Below, piece after piece: positions 24,116-33,073 of a stretch of 64,000 bases of DNA. Within the stretch, counting starts at the first letter, position 1. The number at the start of each line of letters is the position of its first letter. The DNA lies in the NCBI RefSeq assembly GCF_040659735.1, contig NZ_JBFANZ010000010.1:62001-126000 (forward strand), written 5' to 3'. The position numbers and the translations under genes are program-made. The notes below the pieces were generated by a model, which did no database searches, was not told the origin of the DNA, and saw only the letters and a program-made list of their open reading frames with translations. The stretch comes from Micromonospora_I sp040659735 (GTDB lineage: Bacteria; Actinomycetota; Actinomycetes; Mycobacteriales; Micromonosporaceae).

Positions 24116-24640
24116 CTAGCCGCCCGTGACGCCGTCGATCCGCTCACGGATCAGGTCGGCGTGGCCGTTGTGCCGGGCATACTCCTCGATCATGTGCACG
24201 TAGACCCAGCGGAGGTTGAGCTCCTTCCTCTGCCCGCTGAGGCTGACGAAGGTCTCGTCGAGGGCCCGGGCGGCGGCCGCCGCCCGGGCCAGCTCGACCT
24301 CGGCGTGCAGGGTCGCGACGGCCGCCTCGGGATCGGCGTCGGCCAGGTCGTCGAAGTCGCCGTCGGGGCTCGCCTCCGTGTTGTAGAGGTCGTCGAGTCG
24401 CTCGCCGGCGAAGTTCATCCGGAACCACCACCGCTCCACCTCGGCCATGTGCCGGAGCAGACCGAGCAGGGTCAGCGACGACGGCTGGACGCTCGCCGTG
24501 CGGAGTTGTTCGGCGGTGAGGCCGGCGCATTTGAGCAGCAGCGTCTGGCGGTGGAAGTCGAGCCACCCTTCGAGCATGTCGCGCTCACCGGCCGCGCGTG
24601 GTATGTGGACACGGGTGATGTCAGGGGCAGTCCAGGTCAT
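24116..24640 (-). CDS. DinB-superfamily (DUF664) protein
   Basis: The 174-residue four-helix protein matches the DinB/DUF664 group. A metal site is suggested by the His in LLRHMAEVERWWFRMN and the pair in HMIEEYARHNGHADLIRE. In actinomycetes this superfamily includes mycothiol-dependent S-transferases, so detoxification is a fair guess but not shown. The start ATG at 24640 is preceded, 6 nt away, by CATGAT on the minus strand, a possible -10 box for leaderless transcription. It converges with the HAD gene and is followed upstream by the phosphatase gene on the same strand. Confidence 0.85.
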   Translation of the reverse strand: MTWTAPDITRVHIPRAAGERDMLEGWLDFHRQTLLLKCAGLTAEQLRTASVQPSSLTLLGLLRHMAEVERWWFRMNFAGERLDDLYNTEASPDGDFDDLADADPEAAVATLHAEVELARAAAAARALDETFVSLSGQRKELNLRWVYVHMIEEYARHNGHADLIRERIDGVTGG

Positions 24641-24676
24641 CGGGCCATCATGGCGGCAACTCGCACAAACGCCCGG

Positions 24677-26404
24677 CTATTTTCCGCTCCCACGTCCGTC
24701 GGGCTCATCGGTCAACCGGGTCTGCGCCACCAGTCGCAGTTCACCGCGCTTCGTGGTGCCCTCGATCGCGACCTGGGCCGAGCGGCCCGCGTGGGTCAGC
24801 GTGCCGAGGGCGTTGCCGAAGTAGGGTCCGGCCAGCTTGCGCCAGCGCACCACGGGCTTCGGCAGCCCGGCCGCCCGGGACATCGCCCGGGTCGCCGCGG
24901 TCGGCCCCCGCCACCACCCGAGCCGCATCAGCGGGCGCATCACGGCCGGCACCTGGTTGTGGATCGGTGAGGCGGTCAGCTGGTGCACCGGGGTGCGCAC
25001 ACCGGGCGGGAAGTCCGCGCGCGCGACGTAGGAGTGGTGCACGTCGCCGGAGAGGACGCTGATCGAGGCCGGCGGCGCGTACGCCGGTCCGGCGCCGACC
25101 CGCTCGCCGGATCGACCCGGGTCGCCCGCTCCGATCCGGGCGAAGAGCGTGGCGAGCGCGACGAACGAGCGCTGGAACGCCGCCCAGTGCTCCAGGTCGA
25201 GCCCGCGTCGGAGCAGTTCCGAGCCGCGCGCCACCCAGCCGCGCGGAGAATCCGCCAGCCGCTCGTTCCACGCCTCCAGGTAGTGGATGCCGGGCGGCAT
25301 CAGCCAGGGCAGTGACGCGCCGACCACCAGGTGGTCGTAGCTGCCGTGGGCCTGGTCGATGAACCACGCCCATTCGCCGGCCGGCAGCATCGCCCGCTGC
25401 CCCGGCTCCAGCACCCGGCTGCACCGGTTGTCGAGCATGACGAGCCGGGTCCGGCCGATGTCGAGCGAGTAGCTCCACTGGTACTGCGCGGCCTGCCACT
25501 TCTCCGGGTCGTGCGACACGTCGGCCTCCTTGTCCACGCGCGCGCCGAACTCGCGCAGGACCGAGGTCGCGTCCTCCGCCGCGACGACCTTGGCGTAGAC
25601 CGGGTCGGCGGCGATTTCGTCGGGTTCGAGGTTGCCGAGGTGCTGGTAGATCCAGTAGGAGGCGAGGCCGCTGGCGATCCGCTCCGCCCACCACGATTGC
25701 CGCCGCGCGTCCGCCCGCCACGACGCCGAGGTGTTCCAGTCGTCGATCACCTCGTGGTCGTCGAAGATCATGACGCTGGGCACCGTCGAGAAGAGCCAGC
25801 GGATCTCCGGATCGCGCCACGACTCGTAATAGAGCGCGGTGTATTCGTTGAACGTGACCACCTGGTCGCGCGGGGCCTCGGCGGGGCGCCGGCGCCGCTT
25901 GAGGGAGCGGCGCACCTTGGGGGAGGGCGCGTCGGCGTACACCTGGTCGCCGAGGAGCACGAGCAGATCGGGCCAGCCCTCCTCGTCGCCGTCGCCGCGC
26001 ATCAGCCGCCGCGCGTACGCGTCGAGGGCATCGGGAGGCAGCATTCGGGTGGTCGGGTGCTGCGTCATCTCGCGGCAGGAGCCGAAAACGAGGCGCACCG
26101 GCTGCTCGTTGTCCTCGGCGAGGCGGGTGCGGATGACACTCGCCGGGTACGGCGAATCGGGCAACGGCCAGACCGGCCGGTCGTCGAGGAACACCTCGTA
26201 GGCCGCCGTCGCCCCCGGCGTGAGTCCGTCGACGACCACCAGGGCGTAGTGGTGATCGAACGCGGTGAAGGTGGGGGCGCTGCCGCGCGCGCCGCCGGCC
26301 GCCCGGACCTCGACCACCGCCGGGGCGCTGCTCTCGACCCAGATGGTGGCCCGGGTTCCCACGACCCGGCGGAGCACCGGACCGATGAGCAGTTCAGCGT
26401 TCAC
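24677..26404 (-). CDS. PhoD-like alkaline phosphatase family protein
   Basis: The 575-residue protein has an N-terminal beta-sandwich domain (about 1-95) and a PhoD-type metallophosphatase domain. Landmarks are VFGSCREM, LLGDQVYADAP, MIFDDHEVIDDWN and SGDVHHSYVAR, which supply Asp, Asn and His metal ligands. PhoD enzymes cleave phosphate mono- or diesters. Most are exported by Tat, but this one has no signal peptide, so it is probably cytoplasmic. The start is a GTG at 26404. It is divergent from ftsY with 157 bp between. Confidence 0.88.
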   Translation of the reverse strand: MNAELLIGPVLRRVVGTRATIWVESSAPAVVEVRAAGGARGSAPTFTAFDHHYALVVVDGLTPGATAAYEVFLDDRPVWPLPDSPYPASVIRTRLAEDNEQPVRLVFGSCREMTQHPTTRMLPPDALDAYARRLMRGDGDEEGWPDLLVLLGDQVYADAPSPKVRRSLKRRRRPAEAPRDQVVTFNEYTALYYESWRDPEIRWLFSTVPSVMIFDDHEVIDDWNTSASWRADARRQSWWAERIASGLASYWIYQHLGNLEPDEIAADPVYAKVVAAEDATSVLREFGARVDKEADVSHDPEKWQAAQYQWSYSLDIGRTRLVMLDNRCSRVLEPGQRAMLPAGEWAWFIDQAHGSYDHLVVGASLPWLMPPGIHYLEAWNERLADSPRGWVARGSELLRRGLDLEHWAAFQRSFVALATLFARIGAGDPGRSGERVGAGPAYAPPASISVLSGDVHHSYVARADFPPGVRTPVHQLTASPIHNQVPAVMRPLMRLGWWRGPTAATRAMSRAAGLPKPVVRWRKLAGPYFGNALGTLTHAGRSAQVAIEGTTKRGELRLVAQTRLTDEPDGRGSGK

Positions 26405-26561
26405 TGACGCAAACCATGACGCGCATGACGGATCTCCGAGGGGTGAGGTGGGGTGAGCCCATCATTTCTACCCGGAGCGGCGACACGCTACCCGTGACCT
26501 TCACCGCCCGATCGGTGCGGTGGGCGGGACGCCCCGACACGCATCTGTCAGGATTTCCCGC

Positions 26562-27752
26562 ATGGATTACCTCGTCCTCGCTCTGATCCTGCTGGGCGTG
26601 CTGGTGCTCGGCGCGGTGGGGCTCATGGTGCCCCGGCTGCGCCGCCAACCGCCGCCCCCGGCTCCGGCCCCGCCCGCGGAGGAGCCGACCACGGAGCAAC
26701 CGGCCGGGGTGATCGTCGAGGAGCGACCGCCGGCGCGCGCCCCCACCGTCGACGTGATCGAGCCGGAGGTGCTGGAGCGGCCCGAGGTCGTACTGCCGCC
26801 GGTGATCGAGCGGCCCGAGCCGACCGCCGGGCGGCTGGTGCGGCTGCGGGCCCGTCTGTCCCGATCGCAGAACCTCTTCGGCAAGGGGCTGCTCACCCTG
26901 CTCGCCCGCGACCACCTGGACGAGGACGCCTGGGAGGAGATCGAGGACAGCCTGATCACCGCCGATGTCGGTGTGGAGGCGACCCGCGAGATCGTCGACC
27001 GGCTGCGGGAGCGCACCCGGGTGCTCGGCACCCGTACGGCGACCGGACTGCGGGCGCTGCTGGCCGAGGAGCTGGTGAGTGCGCTAAGCCCCGAGATGGA
27101 CCGGTCGCTGCGTACGACGGGGGCCCCGGCGGTGATCCTCGTGGTCGGGGTGAACGGCGCCGGCAAGACCACCACCTGCGGCAAGATCGCCCGGGTGCTG
27201 GTCGCGGACGGGCACACGGTCGTGCTGGGGGCCGCGGACACGTTCCGGGCCGCCGCGGCGGACCAGCTCGCCACCTGGGCGGGGCGGGTCGGTGCGGAGG
27301 TCGTGCGCGGACCGGAGGGGGCGGACCCGGCGAGCGTGGCCTTCGACGCCGTCCGTCGCGGCATCGACGCGGGCGTCGACACCGTGCTGATCGACACCGC
27401 CGGCCGGCTGCAGAACAAGATCGGACTCATGGACGAGCTCGGCAAGGTCAAGCGGGTGGTGGAGAAGCACGGCCCGGTCGACGAGACGCTGCTGGTGCTG
27501 GACGCCACCACCGGGCAGAACGGACTGGAGCAGGCGCGGGTCTTCACCGAGGTGGTGGACGTGACGGGCGTCGTGCTCACCAAGCTGGACGGCACGGCCA
27601 AGGGCGGCATCGTGATCGCGGTGCAGCGCAAGCTCGGCATCCCGGTCAAGCTGGTCGGACTGGGTGAGGGGCCGGACGATCTGGCACCCTTCGATCCCGC
27701 CCAGTTCGTCGACGCCCTGCTCGGGGTCGAACCGCTCGGCACGGATGCGTAG
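26562..27752 (+). CDS. ftsY: Signal recognition particle receptor FtsY
   Basis: FtsY docks SRP-ribosome complexes at the membrane. The 396-residue protein begins with a transmembrane helix (MDYLVLALILLGVLVLGAVG), then a Pro/Glu-rich linker (28-90). The NG GTPase domain follows: G1 GVNGAGKTT (196-204), AADTFRAAAADQL, G3 DTAGRLQ and TKLDGTAKGG. The ATG at 26562 gives the membrane anchor typical of actinobacterial FtsY. It is 7 nt after CAGGAT, a possible leaderless -10, and also has AGGA 8 nt away. Its partner Ffh is encoded at 33 kb. Confidence 0.97.
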   Translation: MDYLVLALILLGVLVLGAVGLMVPRLRRQPPPPAPAPPAEEPTTEQPAGVIVEERPPARAPTVDVIEPEVLERPEVVLPPVIERPEPTAGRLVRLRARLSRSQNLFGKGLLTLLARDHLDEDAWEEIEDSLITADVGVEATREIVDRLRERTRVLGTRTATGLRALLAEELVSALSPEMDRSLRTTGAPAVILVVGVNGAGKTTTCGKIARVLVADGHTVVLGAADTFRAAAADQLATWAGRVGAEVVRGPEGADPASVAFDAVRRGIDAGVDTVLIDTAGRLQNKIGLMDELGKVKRVVEKHGPVDETLLVLDATTGQNGLEQARVFTEVVDVTGVVLTKLDGTAKGGIVIAVQRKLGIPVKLVGLGEGPDDLAPFDPAQFVDALLGVEPLGTDA

Positions 27753-27800
27753 CCTCGGGTGACATACCGCGATCAGGCGCCACGCCTCGGGAGACCGTAC

Positions 27801-28589
27801 GTGACCCAGCAGGAGATTCCGCTGCGCGGCGGCAACGTGAGCACGGTGGTGCGGGTCGGGGACACGGTCCGACGCAACGCCGGGCCGTGGACGCCGTCCG
27901 TGCACGCGTTGCTGCGTCACCTCGAATACGTCGGGTTCACCGGCTCGCCGCGGGCGTTCGGCATGGACGAGCGCAACCGCGAGGTGCTCTCGTACCTGGA
28001 GGGCGAGTGCGGCGAATACCCGCTCGCGCCGCACTGGGTCACCGACGAGGCGCTGGTCACCGTCGCGACCATGCTGCGGATGTTCCACGACGCGCAGTAC
28101 GGCTTCCAGCCCCCGCCGAGCGCGGTGTGGCGTTCCTTCGGGCCCCCGCCGCCGGACACCGAGGTGATCTGCCATCACGACGCCGCCCCGCACAACGTGA
28201 TCTGGCGGCCGGACGGCACCCTCGCGCTGATCGACTTCGACCTCTGCTCGCCGGGGGCGCGCATCTACGACGTCGCGTACGCGGCGTGGACCTGGGTTCC
28301 GCTCTTCTCCGACCGCGACTCCTACACGCTGGGCTGGAAGCGCCCGGACCGGGCGCGCCGGCTGCGTCTCTTCGCCGACGCGTACGGACTGATCCCGCGC
28401 GACCGGCACCGGCTGGTGCGCACGATCCGCAAGCGGGTCGTCGACCACGTGGAGGGGATCCGCCGGATGGCGGCCGCCGGTGACCCGGCGTTCGTCCGGA
28501 TCGTGCACAAGGGGCATCTGCGGCGGCCGATGCGCGACCTGCGGCTGCTGGACCACGAGCGGCACACGCTGGAGTACGCGCTGCGCTGA
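27801..28589 (+). CDS. Aminoglycoside-phosphotransferase-like kinase family protein
   Basis: The 262-residue protein has the APH/choline-kinase catalytic core: the Brenner loop HHDAAPHNVIW with catalytic Asp and Asn, then the metal-binding IDFD in LIDFDLCSPG. An N-terminal strand pattern (GGNVSTVVRVGDTVRR) fits the ATP-binding lobe. Most such chromosomal proteins phosphorylate small metabolites; resistance should not be assumed. The GTG at 27801 with GGGAG 8 nt upstream is preferred over the GTG at 27759. It lies 48 bp after ftsY and before the amtB promoter. Confidence 0.82.
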   Translation: MTQQEIPLRGGNVSTVVRVGDTVRRNAGPWTPSVHALLRHLEYVGFTGSPRAFGMDERNREVLSYLEGECGEYPLAPHWVTDEALVTVATMLRMFHDAQYGFQPPPSAVWRSFGPPPPDTEVICHHDAAPHNVIWRPDGTLALIDFDLCSPGARIYDVAYAAWTWVPLFSDRDSYTLGWKRPDRARRLRLFADAYGLIPRDRHRLVRTIRKRVVDHVEGIRRMAAAGDPAFVRIVHKGHLRRPMRDLRLLDHERHTLEYALR

Positions 28590-28641
28590 CCCCCGGTCCA
28601 CACGGTCCCACATGTCCGTTTTTACGGGCGGTGAGGGTTTC

Positions 28642-28678
28642 TTCACACGTACGAAACAACCCGTGACGCGGCGGAAAC
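28642..28678 (+). promoter_or_regulatory. GlnR box upstream of amtB
   Basis: The order is TTCAC-n6-GAAAC-n5-GTGAC-n6-GAAAC (28642-28646, 28653-28657, 28663-28667, 28674-28678). This matches the actinobacterial GlnR consensus gTnAC-n6-GaAAC repeated twice, with only the first base of the first half-site differing. It lies 81 bp before the amtB start, the usual place for GlnR activation under nitrogen limitation. Confidence 0.8.
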
Positions 28679-28759
28679 CGCGCCGGGAGGCTGCGCGAAA
28701 CAGGCCACAGGAAGGCTTCCTGCATCGGGTGTCGAAGAGACTCACCTAAGGAGGCCAGC

Positions 28760-30166
28760 GTGCCTGATGCACCGACGATCGACTCCGGCAACACCGTGTG
28801 GTTGCTGGTCTCGACCGCGCTCGTGCTGCTCATGACGCCGGGTCTGGCACTGTTCTACGGTGGCCTGAACCGGTCCAAGGGCGTGCTCAATATGATGATG
28901 ATGAGCTTCTCGGCGATCGGGCTCATCTCGATCCTGTGGCTGTTCTACGGCTTCACCGTGGCGTTCGGCTCGGACGTCAACGGTTTCTGGGGCGACCCGG
29001 GGCAGTACCTCGGGCACCGCACGTACCTCGCCGACACCGACCTGTGGGGGGCCACGGCCCAGAACCCCAGCGGCACCGGCATTCCCCTCTACGTCTTCAT
29101 GGCGTTCCAGATGATGTTCGCGGTGATCACCGTCGCGCTGATCAGCGGGGCGATCTCCGACCGGGCGAAGTTCGCCGGCTGGCTCCTCTTCGCCGGCGGC
29201 TGGGCGACGCTGGTCTACTTCCCGGTGGCGCACATGGTCTGGGGCGGTGGCTTCATCGGCGCCGATCTCCACGCGCTGGACTTCGCCGGCGGCACCGCGG
29301 TGCACATCAACGCCGGCGCCGCGGCCCTCGGTCTCGTCCTCGTGCTCGGCAAGCGGGTCGGCTGGCCGAGAGAGACCATGAAGCCGCACAACGTGCCGAT
29401 GGTGGCGCTCGGCGCGGGGCTGCTCTGGTTCGGCTGGTTCGGGTTCAACGCCGGCTCCGAGTTGACCGTCGACGGGGTGGCCGGGCTCGCGTTCATCAAC
29501 ACCCAGGTGGCGACCGCCGCCGCGGTGCTCGGCTGGATCATCGTCGAGTGGATCAGGAGCGGTAAGCCGACGATGGTCGGCGCGTCATCGGGCGCCGTCG
29601 CCGGACTGGTGGCGATCACCCCGGCGTGCGGCTTCATCGAGCCGTGGTCCGCGGTGCTGCTCGGCCTGGTCGCGGGCGCCGTCTGCGCGCTGGCCGTCAG
29701 CCTGAAGTACAAGCTCGGCTACGACGACTCGCTCGACGTGGTCGGCGTGCACTTCGTCGGCGGGTGGATCGGCTCGCTCTGGCTCGGCCTCTTCGCCACC
29801 ACCTCGGTCAACGGCGCGATCGGCGAGGTGATCGGGGCGTCGAACGGGCTCTTCTACGGCGGCGGGCTCACCCAGCTCGGTCGCCAGGCGCTCGCCGGTC
29901 TCATCGTCACCGTCTGGTCCTTCGGCGTGGCATGGGTCCTCGGCTTCGTCATCCAGAAGACGATCGGCTTCCGGGCCAGCGCCGAGCAGGAGGTCGACGG
30001 CATCGACGTCGCGGAGCACGCGGAGAGCGCGTACGACCTGTCGCCGACGACGGGTGGGGGTGGCGCGTTCGCCCTGGCGGGCATCGGCTCGCCGGGCCGA
30101 ACGACGTCGGCCACCGACGCGCCCGCCACACCCGCCGCCCCGGTCAACGAGAAGGTCGCCGGTTAA
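28760..30166 (+). CDS. amtB: Ammonium transporter
   Basis: AmtB conducts ammonium/ammonia across the cytoplasmic membrane and is gated by GlnK. The 468-residue protein has 11 predicted transmembrane segments. The twin pore histidines are at H182 (AVHINAG) and H332 (VGVHFVGGWIG), and DFAGGTAVH is the family signature. A Gly/Ala/Pro/Thr-rich cytoplasmic tail extends from about 415. The GTG at 28760 follows an AAGGAGG ribosome site. A GlnR box lies upstream, and glnK and glnD follow in one operon. Confidence 0.97.
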   Translation: MPDAPTIDSGNTVWLLVSTALVLLMTPGLALFYGGLNRSKGVLNMMMMSFSAIGLISILWLFYGFTVAFGSDVNGFWGDPGQYLGHRTYLADTDLWGATAQNPSGTGIPLYVFMAFQMMFAVITVALISGAISDRAKFAGWLLFAGGWATLVYFPVAHMVWGGGFIGADLHALDFAGGTAVHINAGAAALGLVLVLGKRVGWPRETMKPHNVPMVALGAGLLWFGWFGFNAGSELTVDGVAGLAFINTQVATAAAVLGWIIVEWIRSGKPTMVGASSGAVAGLVAITPACGFIEPWSAVLLGLVAGAVCALAVSLKYKLGYDDSLDVVGVHFVGGWIGSLWLGLFATTSVNGAIGEVIGASNGLFYGGGLTQLGRQALAGLIVTVWSFGVAWVLGFVIQKTIGFRASAEQEVDGIDVAEHAESAYDLSPTTGGGGAFALAGIGSPGRTTSATDAPATPAAPVNEKVAG

Positions 30167-30190
30167 CGTTCCCTGATGGAGGGGTTGAAG

Positions 30191-30529
30191 ATGAAGCTGG
30201 TGACCGCGGTCATCAAGCCGTACCAGCTCGACACGGTGAAGGAAGCGCTGCACGCCCTCGGCGTGGCGGGCCTGACCGTGAGCGAGGTCCAGGGGTACGG
30301 GCGACAGAAGGGGCACACCGAGGTGTACCGGGGCGCCGAGTACACGGTGGAGTTCCTGCCCAAGATCCGGATTGAGGTGCTGACCGATGAGATCGACGTC
30401 GACAAGGTGGTGGACGCGGTCGTGACGGCGGCGCGTACGGGCAAGATCGGTGACGGAAAGGTGTGGGTCACGGCCGTCGAGGACGTGGTCCGGGTCCGCA
30501 CCGGCGAACGCGGCCTCGACGCGCTCTAG
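30191..30529 (+). CDS. glnK: Nitrogen regulatory protein PII
   Basis: PII senses 2-oxoglutarate, ATP and ADP and controls AmtB and other partners. At 112 residues it has the standard length, starting MKLVTAVIKPYQLDTVKEAL. The T-loop keeps Tyr51 (YRGAEYTVEF), the residue adenylylated in actinobacteria by GlnD. The C-terminal TGKIGDGKVWV signature is intact. The ATG at 30191 with GGAGGGG upstream is chosen over one at 30176. It sits 24 bp after amtB and 8 bp before glnD. Confidence 0.97.
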   Translation: MKLVTAVIKPYQLDTVKEALHALGVAGLTVSEVQGYGRQKGHTEVYRGAEYTVEFLPKIRIEVLTDEIDVDKVVDAVVTAARTGKIGDGKVWVTAVEDVVRVRTGERGLDAL

Positions 30530-30537
30530 AGGCAGCG

Positions 30538-32802
30538 ATGATCAAGGGATCGGCGGCGCGCGAGACCGGTAGCGCGACCGCCGGTCCCTCGCTCAACGGA
30601 CCGACGGAGAGCAGCGCGGCGATCGGCGCGGCGGCGCGGGTGGAGCGCGCGGCCCAGCTCGACCGCTGGCTGACCTCGCTCATGCCCACCGGGCTCACCG
30701 GGGTCGCCCTGGTCGCGGTCGGCGGCCTCGGCCGCCTGCAGTGCGCCCCCTACAGCGACCTCGACCTGGTTCTGCTCCACACCGGCGTGCCCGGTATGGA
30801 CGAACTCGCCGCGACGCTCTGGTATCCGATCTGGGACGCCCGGCTCGGACTCGATCACTCCGTGCGCACCCTTCCCGAAGCCCTCTCGGTCGCCCATGAC
30901 GACGTGAAGGTCGCCCTCGGCCTCCTCGACGCCCGGCACGTCGCCGGCGACCGGGACCTCACGGCCCAACTCCTCGAGGCGGCCACCGACCAGTGGCGGC
31001 GCACCGCCCTGCGGCAACTGCCGCGGCTGCGCGAGGTGACCGCCGCCCGCTGGCAGGCCCACGGCGAGTTGGCCTTCCTGCTCGAAGGGGACCTCAAGGA
31101 GGCGGCCGGCGGCCTGCGCGACGTCGGCATCCTGCGGTGCATCGCGCTCGCCGGCATCGCCGACTCGATGCGCCCGACCGCGCACGCGGCGCACCTGCGG
31201 CTCCTCGACACCCGCGACGCCCTGCACGTCGCGGTCGGGCGACGGGTGGACCGGCTCGTCGCCCAGGAGCGGGCGACGGTCGCCACCCTGCTGGGGCTCG
31301 ACGACGGCGACACGCTGCTGCGCCGTGTCGCCGGCGACGCCCGTACCGTGACGCACGCGCTCGACGACGCTTGGCGGGCGGCCGAACGGCTGCGGGCGGG
31401 GCGGGGCCGCACCCGCCCGCCGATCCGCCGCCCGGTGGCCCGGGATGTGGTCGAACACGACGGTGAGCTGGTCCTCGCCCGCACCGCCATCGGCGCGCGC
31501 CCCGATCCGAGCCTGTCGCTACGGGTCGCCGCAGCGGCGGCCACCACCCGGCTGCCCATCGCCCGGGCCACCTGCGAATGGCTCGCCGCCTACTGCCCAC
31601 CGCTGCCCGCGCCCTGGCCGGAACCGGCCCGAGCCGCGCTGATCACCCTCCTCGGCGCCGGTCCCGGCCTGGTGCCGACCTGGGAGACGTGCGACCGGTA
31701 CGGCCTCGTCGACGGTTGGCTGCCGGAGTGGCCGCGGCTGCGCAGCCTGCCCCAGCACAATCCCGTGCACCGCTTCACGCTCGACCGTCACCTGGTGCAG
31801 GCGGCCTTCGAGGCGACCGCCCACGCCCGCGACGTCGACCGCCCGGACCTGCTGCTGCTCGGCGCGTTCCTGCACGACATCGGCAAGGGGTTGGGTGGCG
31901 ACCACAGCAGCGTCGGCGCGCCGATCGCGGCCGGGGTCGCCCGGCGGATCGGGCTCTCCTGCGCCGACGTGGCGCTGGTGGAGAAGCTGGTGCGGCTGCA
32001 CCTGCTCCTGCCCGAGGTCGCCACCCGGCGCGATCTGAGCGACCCGGTGACCATCTCCACCGTCGCCGCCGCGGTCGGCGACACGACCACGCTGAGCCTG
32101 CTGCACGGCCTGGCTCGGGCCGACGCGCGGGCGACCGGTCCGGCCGCCTGGTCGACGTGGAAGGGACGGCTCATCGCGCAACTGGTCCAGCGGGTGCACA
32201 CCGCCCTCGACACCGGCGTGCTCCCCGCCCCGCCGTCGCCCGACCCCGCGCTCGTGGCAGGGGAACTTCCCGCCGTGCATCTGAACGGGGAGCGGGTGGC
32301 GGTCGCCGCGGCCGACCGGCGCGGCCTGCTCGCCGCGGTGGCCGGTTGCCTGGCCCTGCACCGCCTCGACGTGCTCACCGCCGACGCCTCGACGGTGGAT
32401 GGGCGGGCGTTGGTGGAGTTCCGGGTGCAGCCCCGCCATGGCACACCGGCCGACACCGTGGCGCTCGCCGGGGACCTGCGCCGCACGGTCTCCGGCGACG
32501 TGTCGGTCATCCAGCGGCTGCGTGGACGGGCCCTCGCCGACCGGCGGGGCGGCGCGGCGCCCCGGGTGGTGTGGCATCGCGAGGCGGCCACCGACGCCGT
32601 GGTGCTCGAACTGCGCGCCGCCGACTCCGCCGGGCTGCTCTACCGGGTCGCCGCCGCCCTTGACGCGGTGGGCGCCCAGGTCCGGGCGGCCCGGATCTCC
32701 ACGCTCGGCGGCGATGTGGTCGACGCGTTCTACCTGGTCGGCGCCGGTCCCGACGACGCCGAGCGGGAGCGCGTCGAGGCGGCTGTCCTCGCCGCGGTCT
32801 GA
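30538..32802 (+). CDS. glnD: PII adenylyl/uridylyltransferase GlnD
   Basis: GlnD modifies PII according to nitrogen status; in actinobacteria it adenylylates Tyr51. The 754-residue protein has an N-terminal nucleotidyltransferase domain (VGGLGRLQCAPYSDLDLVLL) and a substrate-binding domain with LLEGDLKEAAGGLRDV. A HD domain (LHDIGKGLGGDHSSVG) for the removing reaction follows, then two C-terminal ACT domains that sense glutamine (VAVAAADRRGLLAAVAG and LRAADSAGLLYRVAAAL). It is the third gene of the amtB operon; the ATG at 30538 is 8 bp after glnK. Confidence 0.95.
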   Translation: MIKGSAARETGSATAGPSLNGPTESSAAIGAAARVERAAQLDRWLTSLMPTGLTGVALVAVGGLGRLQCAPYSDLDLVLLHTGVPGMDELAATLWYPIWDARLGLDHSVRTLPEALSVAHDDVKVALGLLDARHVAGDRDLTAQLLEAATDQWRRTALRQLPRLREVTAARWQAHGELAFLLEGDLKEAAGGLRDVGILRCIALAGIADSMRPTAHAAHLRLLDTRDALHVAVGRRVDRLVAQERATVATLLGLDDGDTLLRRVAGDARTVTHALDDAWRAAERLRAGRGRTRPPIRRPVARDVVEHDGELVLARTAIGARPDPSLSLRVAAAAATTRLPIARATCEWLAAYCPPLPAPWPEPARAALITLLGAGPGLVPTWETCDRYGLVDGWLPEWPRLRSLPQHNPVHRFTLDRHLVQAAFEATAHARDVDRPDLLLLGAFLHDIGKGLGGDHSSVGAPIAAGVARRIGLSCADVALVEKLVRLHLLLPEVATRRDLSDPVTISTVAAAVGDTTTLSLLHGLARADARATGPAAWSTWKGRLIAQLVQRVHTALDTGVLPAPPSPDPALVAGELPAVHLNGERVAVAAADRRGLLAAVAGCLALHRLDVLTADASTVDGRALVEFRVQPRHGTPADTVALAGDLRRTVSGDVSVIQRLRGRALADRRGGAAPRVVWHREAATDAVVLELRAADSAGLLYRVAAALDAVGAQVRAARISTLGGDVVDAFYLVGAGPDDAERERVEAAVLAAV

Positions 32803-33073
32803 CCGCAGGCCCGGGCGTACGGCCCGGAGCGTAGGCCGGAAGCCGCCCGCCGACGGACGCCGGGCGGCCCGGGACCGGCGGGGCCGTCGGGTGGTCGTGT
32901 TCGCGTACCAGTCGGGGTTGGTCGATCTCTGATCCGCCGGAATCCGCCTAGATCGGGAAGGGAGCGGCGGGATCGCGCGTTGCGGTGAACGGCCGGATAC
33001 CCTAGCCAGGGCCGCGCGCGCGAGCGTGGCCACGTTCTGCCCGCCGATAATCTGACAAACGGGATGTTGCGTC

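Noticed and set aside
27801..28589. Possible aminoglycoside resistance gene
   Set aside because: Only the general APH/choline-kinase fold is visible; it lies among housekeeping genes and nothing shows antibiotic specificity.
30538..30560. GATCAAGG at the start of glnD as another palindromic element
   Set aside because: There is no matching right arm; it is coding sequence (MIKGS).
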